Assembly: GCA_964035575.1 (NCBI GenBank)
Contig: OZ037843.1
Location: 1,696,001 to 1,760,000 of the forward strand
Direction of reading: 5' to 3'
Origin: Rhynchopus sp. YZ270_cl-10
Lineage: Eukaryota > Euglenozoa > Diplonemea > Diplonemida > Diplonemidae
Length of the DNA: 64,000 bases
The notes beneath the pieces are model-generated. The model did not search any database, was not told where the DNA came from, and saw only the letters and a list, made by a program, of their open reading frames with translations. The translations under genes and the position numbers were made by a program. Positions 33,143-43,189 of this stretch are shown piece by piece. The number at the start of each line of letters is the position of its first letter. Position 1 is the stretch's first letter.

Positions 33143-33317
33143 GTAGAAACATGGGGAATCGGTTATGCAGCACGTCAGTAAAAATTTAACACCGGTGGCA
33201 TGCTTCCTAGTACGCATAAGTGCATAGAAATAACATGTAAAACAACGTGTAATCTGTGGTGGTCAAAAGTGCAAAATTCCTTCACATGAATTACGCCGCG
33301 CCCGGGACACCCCATAC

Positions 33318-33325
33318 TATAAATA
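33318..33325 (+). promoter_or_regulatory. Candidate TATA box upstream of array receptor 3
   Basis: TATAAATA lies about 100 bases before the ATG at 33424. From about 33368 to the ATG the leader is shared with the 38684 gene but not with the 21560 and 25644 genes, so the transcription start probably lies just after this box. Confidence 0.45.
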
Positions 33326-33423
33326 GTAACGATCAGGATCAAGGTACCCCCTTGTATCCCCAGCTCACACACCACACCACACATCCCCAGACACTCTCTT
33401 CCCTTTCTGTACACCTCAGAACA

Positions 33424-36042
33424 ATGGTGTCATGCGGGATCCAGTCGCTGACAATACTGCTGTGTGTGGTGCTGATTCTGTCGACAGGTGCGATCATCGG
33501 TGGCTTCACTCTGTCAACATGGGACGACCTTCTGGAGAAGGCACGTGACACAGGTGACGAGGGCTTCGGGATGTGTCTCGACAGTGGTACGGCGGACATC
33601 GAAACGGTCTCGGCACGCTACCTGCGTTCTGTTCTTGGCAACGTGGACACGGCAGTGAAGGAGTACCTGAAGGTGCCTGAGCAGCTCGTGGTCTCGCTGG
33701 CCAACCTTGCTCAGGCACACCACCCAAACATCAGCACGAGCCCTGCCTTTGCGGCCACAGTAATGCGTCCTGCAGCCTTGTCCGCTTATTTGGCTGGGAG
33801 TACGTCCGGACTCTTACAGATCGGTCATGAAGCGTATCCGTGGTGTGCGGCACATCCTGTTCCGTGGAAGAGGGGAGACGGGAACGCAGGGTGGGGCTCG
33901 CGGATGACGTACAGAGAGCTGGATGCTCGGAGCGGTATCACACCAACGAACGGAAGCAAGGTCACCTTGTTCTACGGTACACGTCACTCAGTCACCTTGT
34001 CGGAGGGGCTGTCGGACTTCGCTGTTTTTACCGAAATTGACGAGTTGGGTGAGATCAGGGACCCCTCACTGCCATGCGCGTACTTTCCGGACTACAACAA
34101 GAACGAGTGGCGTGGACTTTGCATGTTTCCCATTGGTCTCCCCGAACCCGAAGGCGGGGACTTGTTCAAGCAGCGTGGGAGGATGCTGCACTACCTGGGT
34201 GCCAACGATCCACCCCTGAACCCTGTGGAAACGCTCGTCTACTCACACACGCAGCTCGCCTGGGACTTCATGTGGTGGGAGCTGAGCTACACCTACACCC
34301 ACCCAGATATGTACACGATGCACCCCAAGCAGGGCAAGCGTGTGGGTTCTGTCAGTGCTACAGTGACTGCAGACGGGGTAGCCGACGCAGTGCGTGCACA
34401 GCTGCTCCCAACCGGCACGTCGCTGTACCTGGTCGATTATGACAGTGCAACAGACTCAGTTGGGACACTTGTCGCATACAACAGAGGACGGCAGCTGCGG
34501 ATAAAGATGGTTACGAGCTCGCTCTCGGGCCACTCTCTTCCCTTAGCGTCAAGCTTCAACATAACGAACCACTCGATGGAAGACGCGACGTCACACATCC
34601 CCTCAGTGATTGCAGAGCACGGGCGGTTTGTGTTCACACACCCGCAGAACTACAAAGACCTTGTGGAGAAGACAGAGGACTCCTTCCTGAAGTGGTCTGA
34701 CTCGAACGGCACGGAGTACTGGACAATCACGTCGACAATTGAACACAAAACGATTGCGTTGTACGCGAACCTTCTTGTGCCGAGAGAGTCTGTGATGCAC
34801 TCGATTGATGCGTCGACGAATGCAATCCGTGCGAAGGTGGCATCAGATCTGTCCTCTGCAGACACACAGAAGGAGGATGCGGTGACTGTGATGGCGATTG
34901 TGACGGCTGTTGCGGTGATCGGACTTCTTGCCATTGCTGTTGTGTTCACACGCTACATCACGTCACCTCTGCTGAAGCTTGGGAGTGAGATGGCAAGTGT
35001 GGCTGTGATGGACCTGGAGGCTGTGGACACGGGCCGTGCAGTGTCGCAGCTGAGTGAAGTGGGGATGATGCAGCGCAGCTTTGTTACCATGGTGGCAAAC
35101 CTGGTGGAGTACCGGAACTACATGCCGCAGAGTGTGCTTGTCAACGACACTGAGAATGAGGAAGTGTCCGTAACAAAGTCCTCACAGGAGACGATGTCGC
35201 AGTCAGGCATGTCCGGTCATTCACCTACGACACAGAGTTCAGTTGTTGAGATACAGAACCAGAAGGCACTGCTGCGTGTGGAGGGGATGAAGAAGAAGAA
35301 GGTGTCGCTGGCACACATGAACGTCGTGTCGTGGCACCCCTTCATCAAGAAGCACAAGGACGCAGAGGTGCTCTCCGCACACGCAGGTGTGATTGAGACG
35401 ATCCTGACAGCAGTGCTACACAACAAGGGTGTGTGCGACACGTTTGCTGGGGACAAGATGCTTGCCACCTTCAACGCCTTTGTTCCGAAGCCGTCACACA
35501 GTGTTGCTTGTGTGAAGGCTGCACACGAAGCAGCAACAGCACTTGGTGATGTGCACAAGATCTCGTATGGATGCACGACAGGTGAGGCACGTGTCGGGAA
35601 CATGGGCTGCAACGGGATGAAGAAAGTGTCGATTCTTTCGCAGTCCATGTCGTGGGTGGTTGTGCTTGAGCGTTGGAACAAGAAGTGCAACCTGCCTGGT
35701 GTCATGGACCGTCATGTGTCACGTGAGACTGAGGGACAGGTGGTGTTCCAGTGTGCAGGTGCTGTGCTGTATGAGAAGTTGAGCGAGAATGTGCAGACTG
35801 TGTTTGCTGTGAAGGGTCTGTGCAGCAGCGAAAACGAGGAGTGGATGTACCAGCTGGAGTCTGCCTCAAACAACCCGCACGCACTGTGGAACGAGGTCTT
35901 CGAGCAAATTATCAAACAGGACTTTGAGAAGGCGTCTTCTCTGCTGGACAGCGTCGCTCAGGACCAACGCACACCTTACGAAGAGCTTGTGGGCTATGTG
36001 GAGGAGAAGGCTTATGCACCGTACGTTGTGGCAATGCACTGA
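33424..36042 (+). CDS. Array receptor 3: Cache ectodomain, pseudo-cyclase (type B tail)
   Basis: An 872-residue paralogue. The frame is open from 33256, but homology and the shared leader CTGTACACCTCAGAACA place the start at ATG 33424. The N-terminal 125 residues and the 380-575 region are nearly identical to copies 1 and 2. The ectodomain patches are its own mix (RELDARSGITPTN, PIGLPEPEGGD, RMLHYLGAND, KMVTSSLSGHSLPLAS). After residue 575 it switches to the type B tail: EEVSVTKSSQETMSQSG, WHPFIKKHKDAEVLS, ENEEWMYQLESASNNPH, ending VVAMH. The pseudo-cyclase domain keeps GDKMLATFN and lacks the FTD Asp and Asn/Arg. The gene lies just after the heptamer satellite. Confidence 0.88.
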   Translation: MVSCGIQSLTILLCVVLILSTGAIIGGFTLSTWDDLLEKARDTGDEGFGMCLDSGTADIETVSARYLRSVLGNVDTAVKEYLKVPEQLVVSLANLAQAHHPNISTSPAFAATVMRPAALSAYLAGSTSGLLQIGHEAYPWCAAHPVPWKRGDGNAGWGSRMTYRELDARSGITPTNGSKVTLFYGTRHSVTLSEGLSDFAVFTEIDELGEIRDPSLPCAYFPDYNKNEWRGLCMFPIGLPEPEGGDLFKQRGRMLHYLGANDPPLNPVETLVYSHTQLAWDFMWWELSYTYTHPDMYTMHPKQGKRVGSVSATVTADGVADAVRAQLLPTGTSLYLVDYDSATDSVGTLVAYNRGRQLRIKMVTSSLSGHSLPLASSFNITNHSMEDATSHIPSVIAEHGRFVFTHPQNYKDLVEKTEDSFLKWSDSNGTEYWTITSTIEHKTIALYANLLVPRESVMHSIDASTNAIRAKVASDLSSADTQKEDAVTVMAIVTAVAVIGLLAIAVVFTRYITSPLLKLGSEMASVAVMDLEAVDTGRAVSQLSEVGMMQRSFVTMVANLVEYRNYMPQSVLVNDTENEEVSVTKSSQETMSQSGMSGHSPTTQSSVVEIQNQKALLRVEGMKKKKVSLAHMNVVSWHPFIKKHKDAEVLSAHAGVIETILTAVLHNKGVCDTFAGDKMLATFNAFVPKPSHSVACVKAAHEAATALGDVHKISYGCTTGEARVGNMGCNGMKKVSILSQSMSWVVVLERWNKKCNLPGVMDRHVSRETEGQVVFQCAGAVLYEKLSENVQTVFAVKGLCSSENEEWMYQLESASNNPHALWNEVFEQIIKQDFEKASSLLDSVAQDQRTPYEELVGYVEEKAYAPYVVAMH

Positions 36043-38005
36043 TACTACGCACATCTGACTCTCTGGTGCACTTTTCTACGCGGTGTTTCCACACCGCACA
36101 TTATTTTTGCTGCTGTTCATAGGACGACTGTAGTTTACTCGAAAGCACCAGCATTTGCATTTCCGGAATCCGTCCATCACCAAAAAGGCGTCGGGCCTAC
36201 CCCCCCCAGTGAGTCTTTTCGTTCCCGAATGCTATTTAATTACTCCCATAATAAAATGTTGTATTTTCACTTTTTTTTTAAACCCCAAATACACACCACT
36301 TTTTCAGGCTATTTTTGACCTGAGAAGCGAATTCTTACTGGTACACAAACTCCATTTCCCAGACCATATTTTCTGGGTTGCTTCTGTCATGACTATTTTG
36401 GTGCGATTTGTAAAGATTCGTTGTCCGTGCGGTACTTTGTGTTTTCATCCGGGACTGGCATCGTAGCGTGTTAGTCGGAGGTGCCTGCACTAATAGCTAC
36501 ACTTTTGTGTGCGCTAGTTTATATCAAAAGCACTTTCCCTTCCTCTTCTTGCTTCTTCAATTATTTTGTCTCACTGCCTAACCTGCTTGGTCAGTACACA
36601 GTCGATGAGCTGTTACATGAAAATACCAATGAGAAAATATATATACTGGCAGTTCCTGCTTGAGGAATGATCTTGGTTGATCCCTTGAGACTGAGTGCCA
36701 GATGGGCTCGTCTTTCATGGGTTAGAGTTCTTGTGGTCTCTGGTGTTGCGGGTATTTTTTATGTTCTCTCTGTGCTGTTTGCATCCTGCTTGCCAGCTTC
36801 GCTTGCAGGAACGCAAATGAGTTTGTACCTGTGTTCCTGCTTGAGTAAGGATAGATGTAGATGGATCACGTGGATTAGACAGCACATATGGGCTCGCCTG
36901 TACTGGGTTTGAGCTTGCGGTCTTGTAGGACAGAGTACGGGATGCTCGGGTGTCTTCTGTGTTTCTTTTTCGGTGCTATTTGCACCCTTCGCTCTCCCTG
37001 TTGCATGAATGTTGGCGAGTCTTTTTACGTAGTGTTCCTGTGGTCTCTTAGTGGATAGAGTACTGGATGCTTGCTTTACGTTTCATGTTTTTTTCTTACG
37101 ATATTTCTGCGACGCTCGGCGTGGCGTTTTTATGACGTTTCTCTGATCCCTCCCTCTGGAGCATGGATACATGCTTCTTTAGCTCTGTCGGCACACAGCC
37201 TCATCGGCGTGTTGCTCTTCTTCTGTTTCTCGCGTCTTTGTCATAAATCAGAAAAATATGCGAACGTCTTCTGCCATGACTTTTTTGATTTGTGTCGAAG
37301 TTGTTTTGCCTTGAGATGTGGGGATGCACGATTACGCCCACACGGGTCACTGGCCCTCTGCATCTGACACTCCCTGCAGGGTCGTGTGAGTGACGCAGTG
37401 TCACTCCTGGAGAGAGTGCCGCACTACTAAAACACCATACACCAAAGAGCTGTGTGCCCACACCCACCCTCACCATGTCTTTTACACTGTACGAGAAGGC
37501 TTTGTTAAGAAAACCCATTTGTTTCGTGGCTTGGTTTATTTCGCAAACCCGCAAGTTTGGGGGTTTGCAGCCGCGTTGAAGCCTGGCAAGGATTGCACCT
37601 TTAAAGTCGAAATGGATACAAACCCAATGACAAACCTTTGCGAATCCTTGTTGATGTGTGTGCCAAGGCGCTTTCATCCTTCGCGTGTTTAATTGTTTTC
37701 CCCTTTCCGCAGGCTTCTTGTCTTCTGACAAAAAGGTAAACTGACAAAAGCAAACACCCCATTGCCCCTTCTCTGTTTCATTCTATTTGTTGATTTTGCA
37801 TACATCGATAATATACCTTTTAGATCAGTTCTCTGTTGTCTGTGTTCCCTCTACGCCACTTCTGTTGTGCAGTCTCAATGTGTGGCGGAGCAGCATTCTC
37901 GCACACACTTTACCACCTACCATGTGCCTGCGTCGGTGTACGGTGGGGATTTGCACTTTCAATGTCGGAATACCGAACCGGGACACTGTCTCTGGAGCAG
38001 GACTG
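36043..38005. other. Intergenic with degenerate tandem units and cassette copy d
   Basis: 36.67-37.10 kb holds about three degenerate units of roughly 190 bp (ATGGGCTCG ... GTGGTCTCTTAGTGGATAGAGTAC) with faint tRNA D-arm likeness but no full tRNA. The full cassette follows at 37317-37955. I see no gene. Confidence 0.5.
37317..37955 (+). repeat. Receptor upstream cassette, copy d (front and back halves)
   Basis: It joins the GATGTGGGGATGCACGATTA front half with the back half that precedes type A receptors. The candidate mini-exon is at 37713-37735. It is followed by CACTGTCTCTGGAGCAGGAC and then directly by the 3' end of a type A receptor gene. Confidence 0.75.
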
Positions 38006-38258
38006 ACAGGTTGTGTACGCTGTGAAGGAGTTGGTCAGTATGAAGAATGAAGAGTGGATGTACCAGCTGGAGGCCCTCGAGCAAAACAACCCTCACGCAC
38101 TGTGGAACGAGGCTTTTGCACACATCATTGCACAGGAGTTTAGCCAGGCTGCTTGTGTGCTTGACAGCCTAGGCGCAGAGCAACTGCAGCAATACGACAC
38201 GCTTGTGAGATATGTGCAGCAGAGAGCTTTTACACCGTACGTTGTGAACATGCACTGA
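38006..38258 (+). pseudogene. 3' remnant of a type A array receptor
   Basis: The last ~80 codons of a type A receptor (KELVSMKNEEWMYQLE ... PYVVNMH), with the same 3' flank as copies 1 and 2, joined to that copy's normal upstream region. At the junction the upstream GACTGACAGG and the gene-internal GGCACAGG share ACAGG, so the missing ~2.4 kb was probably lost by microhomology-mediated deletion. It shows that a fifth array member once stood here. Confidence 0.85.
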
Positions 38259-38683
38259 GGTTTGATGGGTTTTATTCTGGACACGAAACATTTGGCGCTC
38301 TGCGTTTGTGAGTGTCTTTACTGTGGGGGGGCGCATACGCCACCTCCACTTCAGCGAGTTGGGGGTCGCAAGGATCGTTGAGATCCTCGCTCCCCCCGTA
38401 GGTATATATGAGTAATTCTAAAGTACACACCTACTCTAGCCACTTCCTCAGTGCCTCAAACTGTTCGAGATGGTCACAGACGCACTGATTTTCCGAAAGT
38501 TGGAATCTCAGACAAAACGTCGTCATACCGCCATAAGCACAGACTTGGCAATACCTGATAGTAGGCAGGGGGGCGTAGTTTGTGGCTTAACTTTGTAATT
38601 AGCACGAATTACCTTCGGGAAAACTGATATCAAACACCACACATCCCCAGACACTCTCTTCCCTTTCTGTACACCTCAGAACA

Positions 38684-41299
38684 ATGGTGTCATGCGGGAT
38701 CCAGTCGCTGACAATACTGCTGTGTGTGGTGCTGATTCTGTCGACAGGTGCGATCATCGGTGGCTTCACTCTGTCAACATGGGACGACCTTCTGGAGAAG
38801 GCACGTGACACAGGTGACGAGGGCTTCGGGATGTGTCTCGACAGTGGTACGGCGGACATCGAAACGGTCTCGGCACGCTACCTGCGTTCTGTTCTTGGCA
38901 ACGTGGACACGGCAGTGAAGGAGTACCTGAAGGTGCCTGAGCAGCTCGTGGTCTCGCTTGCCAACCTTGCTCAGGCACACCACCCAAACATCAGCACGAG
39001 CCCTGCCTTTGCGGCCACAGTAATGCGTCCTGCAGCCTTGTCCGCTTATTTGGCTGGGAGGACGTCCGGACTCGTCCATATCGGAAACGAAGCGTATCCG
39101 TGGTGTGCGGCACATCCTGTTCCGTGGAAGAGGGGTGACGGGAACGCAGGGTGGGGCTCGCGGATCACGTACAGGGAGCTGAATGCTCGGAGTGGTGTCC
39201 TCCCAACGAACGGAAGCAAGGTCACCTTGTTCTACGGTTTCCGTCACTCAGTCACCTTGTCAGAGGGTCTGTCAGATGTCTCCGTTCTTTCCGAAATTGA
39301 CGAGATGGGTGACATCAGGGACCCCTCACTGCCGTGCTCGCACTATCCGGACTACAACAAGAACGAGTGGCGTGGACTTTGCCAGTTTCCCATCCATCTC
39401 GTCGAACCCGAAGGCGGGGACACGGTACAGCAGCGTGGGAGACAGATTTACAACCTGGGCGCCAACGATCCACCCCTGAACCCTGCAGACACGCTCGTCT
39501 ACTCACACACGCAGGTCACCTGGGATATGATGTGGTGGGAGCTGAGCTACACCTACACCCACCCAGATATGTACACGATGCACCCCAAGCAGGGCAAGCG
39601 TGTGGGTTCTGTCAGTGCCAGCGTGAATGCAGACGGGGTAGCCGACGCAGTGCGTGCACAGCTGCTCCCAACCGGCACGTCGCTGTACCTGGTCGATTAT
39701 GACAGTGCAACAGACTCAGTTGGGACACTTGTCGCATACAACAGAGGACGGCAGCTGCGGATAAAGATGGCCATGAGTACGCTGGGCATCGACCTTCCCT
39801 TAGCGTCGAGCATCAACATAACGAACCACTCGATGGAAGACGCGACGTCGCACATCCCCTCAGTGATTGCAGAGCACGGACGGTTTGTGTTCACACACCC
39901 GCGGAACTACAAAGACCTTGTGGAGATGACAGAGGACTCCTTCCTGAAGTGGCCTGACTCGAACGGCACGGAGTACTGGACAATCACGTCGACAATTGAA
40001 CACAAAACGATTGCGTTGTACGCAAACCTTCTTGTGCCGAGAGAGTCTGTGATGCACTCGATTGATGCGTCGACGAATGCAATCCGTGCGAAGGTGGCAT
40101 CAGATCTGTCCTCTGCAGACACACAGAAGGAGGATGCGGTGACTGTGATGGCGATTGTGACGGCTGTTGCGGTTATCGGACTTCTTGCCATTGCTGTTGT
40201 GTTCACACGCTACATCACGTCACCTCTGCTGAAGCTTGGGAGTGAGATGGCAAGTGTGGCTGTGATGGACCTGGAGGCTGTGGACACGGGCCGTGCAGTG
40301 TCGCAGCTGAGTGAAGTGGGGATGATGCAGCGCAGCTTTGTTACCATGGTGGCAAACCTGGTGGAGTACCGGAACTACATGCCGCAGAGTGTGCTTGTCA
40401 ACGACACTGAGAATGAGGAAGTGTCCGTAACAAAGTCCTCACGGGAGACGAGGTCGCAGTCAGGCATGTCCGGTCATTCACCTACGACACAGAGTTCAGT
40501 TGTTGAGATACAGAACCAGAAGGCACTGCTGCGTGTTCAAGGGATGAAGAAGAAGAAGGTGTCGTTGGCACATATGAACGTCGTGTCGTGGCACGCCTTC
40601 TGCAAGAAGCGCAAGGACGCAGAAGTGCTCTCCGCACACGGTGGTGTGATTGAGACGATCCTGACAGCAGTGCAGCACAACAAGGGTGTATGCGACACGT
40701 TTGCTGGCGACAAGATGCTTGCCACCTTCAACGCCTTTGTTCCGAAGCCGTCACACAGTGTTTCCTGTGTGAAGGCTGCACACGAAGCAGCAAAAGCACT
40801 TGGTGATGTGCACAAGATCTCGTATGGGTGCACGACAGGCGAGGCACGTGTCGGGAACATGGGTTGCAACGGGATGAAGAAAGTGTCGATTCTTTCACAG
40901 TCCATGTCGTGGGTGGTTGTGCTTGAGCGTTGGAACAAGAAGTGCAACCTACCTGGTGTCATTGACCGTCATGTGTCACGTGAGGCTGAGGGACAGGTGG
41001 TGTTCCAGTGTGCAGGTGCTGTGCTGTACGAGAAGTTCAGTGAGAAGACACAGACTGTGTTTGCTGTGAAGGGTCTGTGCAGCAGCGAAAACGAGGAGTG
41101 GATGTACCAGCTGGAGTCTGCCTCAAACAACCCTCACGCACTGTGGAACGAGGTCTTCGAGCACATCATCAAACAGGACTTTGAGAAGGCGTCTTCTCTG
41201 CTGGACAGCGTCGCTCAGGACCAACGCACACCTTACGAAGAGCTTGTGGGCTATGTGGAGGCGAAGGCTTATGCACCGTACGTTGTGGAAATGCACTGA
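38684..41299 (+). CDS. Array receptor 4: Cache ectodomain, pseudo-cyclase (type B tail)
   Basis: An 871-residue paralogue with the same plan. The leader before its ATG (CACACATCCCCAGACACTCT ... CTCAGAACA) is the same as in array receptor 3. The ectodomain is mosaic: RIKMAMSTLGIDLP matches array receptor 1, PIHLVEPE and RQIYNLGAND match array receptor 2, and the tail is type B like array receptor 3 (EEVSVTKSSRETRSQSG, ENEEWMYQLESASNNPH). It also has private changes such as YGFRHSVTL and DVSVLSEIDEMGD. The pseudo-cyclase domain keeps GDKMLATFN and lacks the other catalytic residues. The last ~200 bases and the 3' flank (TACGCACATCTGACTCTCTG) match array receptor 3. Confidence 0.88.
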   Translation: MVSCGIQSLTILLCVVLILSTGAIIGGFTLSTWDDLLEKARDTGDEGFGMCLDSGTADIETVSARYLRSVLGNVDTAVKEYLKVPEQLVVSLANLAQAHHPNISTSPAFAATVMRPAALSAYLAGRTSGLVHIGNEAYPWCAAHPVPWKRGDGNAGWGSRITYRELNARSGVLPTNGSKVTLFYGFRHSVTLSEGLSDVSVLSEIDEMGDIRDPSLPCSHYPDYNKNEWRGLCQFPIHLVEPEGGDTVQQRGRQIYNLGANDPPLNPADTLVYSHTQVTWDMMWWELSYTYTHPDMYTMHPKQGKRVGSVSASVNADGVADAVRAQLLPTGTSLYLVDYDSATDSVGTLVAYNRGRQLRIKMAMSTLGIDLPLASSINITNHSMEDATSHIPSVIAEHGRFVFTHPRNYKDLVEMTEDSFLKWPDSNGTEYWTITSTIEHKTIALYANLLVPRESVMHSIDASTNAIRAKVASDLSSADTQKEDAVTVMAIVTAVAVIGLLAIAVVFTRYITSPLLKLGSEMASVAVMDLEAVDTGRAVSQLSEVGMMQRSFVTMVANLVEYRNYMPQSVLVNDTENEEVSVTKSSRETRSQSGMSGHSPTTQSSVVEIQNQKALLRVQGMKKKKVSLAHMNVVSWHAFCKKRKDAEVLSAHGGVIETILTAVQHNKGVCDTFAGDKMLATFNAFVPKPSHSVSCVKAAHEAAKALGDVHKISYGCTTGEARVGNMGCNGMKKVSILSQSMSWVVVLERWNKKCNLPGVIDRHVSREAEGQVVFQCAGAVLYEKFSEKTQTVFAVKGLCSSENEEWMYQLESASNNPHALWNEVFEHIIKQDFEKASSLLDSVAQDQRTPYEELVGYVEAKAYAPYVVEMH

Positions 41300-41383
41300 T
41301 GCTACGCACATCTGACTCTCTGGTGCACTTCCACACAAAATTTCGTGATTTTTACCAAAAACAAGTCGATTTTTGAAAAAATC

Positions 41384-43114
41384 TTTACTGGGGGGGGGCG
41401 AATAAGAGATGTGGCATCTCTTATTAGGCGAACGGACGAGCCAGAAATAAAAAAAATTTTTTGGGGGAAAAAAAGCAAAAAGACATTTTCGCCGGAGGCA
41501 AAAAAAATATTTTGACCACTTTTTTGCCAGACCGGGTAGACAGGGTAAAATTTCAAAAAAAAATTTCAAGATAAAACCCTGTCGCATGCAAAAAAAAAAA
41601 AAAAAAAAATACCCCCAAAATCTCCAGGGTAGATCCTTAGCGAAAGTGAAAATAAGGATTCGAGAGTTTTTATTTTTTTTTCCTTTTTTTTTTTCCTTTT
41701 TTCTCTGGCCCATTTTTTTGGTTACCTACTAATTTCCAGCCACAGAGTGGCACCACCACGGTCCGCAATCGATCCGGAAAGTCAAAATAAGGGGAAAACC
41801 AAAAGGAAAAAAAGTAAAAGTTCGCTACCGTTTTTTTGGCTGGCCTTCTGCCCGCCAATGCCCCTTTAATATTTGTCTTCACTTCATAAGACAAGGACCA
41901 ATGAGTCAGTGTCACCTTGCATAAGACAATTTTGAAGCATATTTTTGAAGAACACAATTACTATGTCCACAAACCCGCAAAGCGGACCATTGTAAAAAGG
42001 TTGGTGCTGAGGGTGGAGGTTTCGAAGAAGTGCGTGTGTGTTAAAGGTCGGGTATGAGTCACCTGTACGGAGTATGAGATCCAGTAATAAAGACTTCAAC
42101 CGGACCAAGGCAGAAACACAACACTGTTAGGCCAAAATCCAAAAACCCATAGGGCCCCAGTATTGTTGTCGAAAATCCCCACTTAATTTTTGGTGGGATT
42201 TTGAACTTTGCCCAAAAACTGCGAAAAAAAATTTCCGCTCGCTGCGCTCGCGGAGGTTCACCCAATGCGGTCTCGCCTACCCAAACTGCTGGTGCCTATT
42301 TAATTTTGAAAATTTTCTTGCTAATGCCGGGCTACCACTTTTCAGAATGTTTCTAGAAAGTATTACCCTTGTCAGAGGGCGCAGTGTCCGACAAGGGTCA
42401 CAGCCAGAATGTGATTTAATTGTTCAAATGCCGAAGGAAAAGGAAGCATGCGAAAGAATAAAAGTAGCGTACCGTGCGCCTGCGGCGCAGCTTGCAGCCC
42501 TGTTTGGCAGTAAAAATGTGCAATTTTGAGCGCAATTTTTTGAAATGTTGCGTACCGTGGCTTCGCCATGGGTGCCACGACCGCCGTTTCTTTTCGTAAA
42601 TATACTGTCACTGCGCGTGCCTGGTGCAAATATCAATACAGTGCCGAACTCCGCAGTAGGATCCGAGGAATTCTCACATTCCGCCGGAGGCCCTAACGAG
42701 CTGGGTTGGGCTCGACCGAGTTTCAGCGAAAACCCCCAAAACCTATATTATCCCCTGGGGTTTAGTTATACGACAGCTGAGATGTGTAAAAAAACACCAC
42801 TATTCTGCCTCAGTACAGTACCAACCTGCTTGTTGGATTTTTTTTTTTAGACCGTCACTCAATTTTTCCGCTCGCTGCGCGAGCGGACAAACCATCAACC
42901 CCCACGATTTCCCAAAAACCTGAAAGTTAGCGTCAGGCCTGCGCGGAAAAATTTCAAAAACGGGAGAGAAAAAAAAGGAAAAAAACGAAAATAAATCTGG
43001 GGTTTTTAGCGTTTTTAGCGAAAATAAGGATCTACCCTGAAAATCTCAACCTGATCTCTTATTCGGCCCTGATCTCTTATTCACCCCTGATCTCTTATTC
43101 GCCCCCCCCCCAGT
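41384..43114. mobile_element. Probable foldback element with GGCGAATAAGAGAT ends
   Basis: ACTG plus a G-run and GGCGAATAAGAGAT (41387-41410) is inverted at 43090-43113. A second inverted pair (AGGGTAGATCCTTA near 41627, TAAGGATCTACCCT near 43026) supports one 1.7-kb foldback unit. It includes hairpins of CCGCTCGCTGCGC type (near 42237 and 42865). No coding region is recognised. Confidence 0.5.
42460..42600 (+). repeat. Single-unit relative of the 117-bp array element
   Basis: AAAGTAGCGTACCGTGCGCC, TGCGGCGC, GCAGCCCTG, TTTTTTGAAATGTTGCGTACC, GTGGCTTCGCCA and ACCGCCGTTTCTTTTC occur in the same order as the reverse complement of the ends of the 13.69-14.67 kb array. This copy lacks the tandem expansion. 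Confidence 0.7.
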
Positions 43115-43189
43115 AAAAAAAAAATCCCAATTTTTTTTTTCACAAGTGTTTTTGAGGCCTGCTCACTACACCCTAGGTACCCTTCTGGG

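Noticed and set aside
32451-33217. Several 200-240-residue ORFs on both strands (VYCVLCT and HSTQYTV repeats)
   Set aside because: They are produced by the stop-free 7-bp satellite, which is open in every forward phase; no coding signal.
33256-33423. Upstream ATG at 33256 as the receptor start
   Set aside because: It lies before the TATA-like box, and the extra 56 residues are absent from the other copies.
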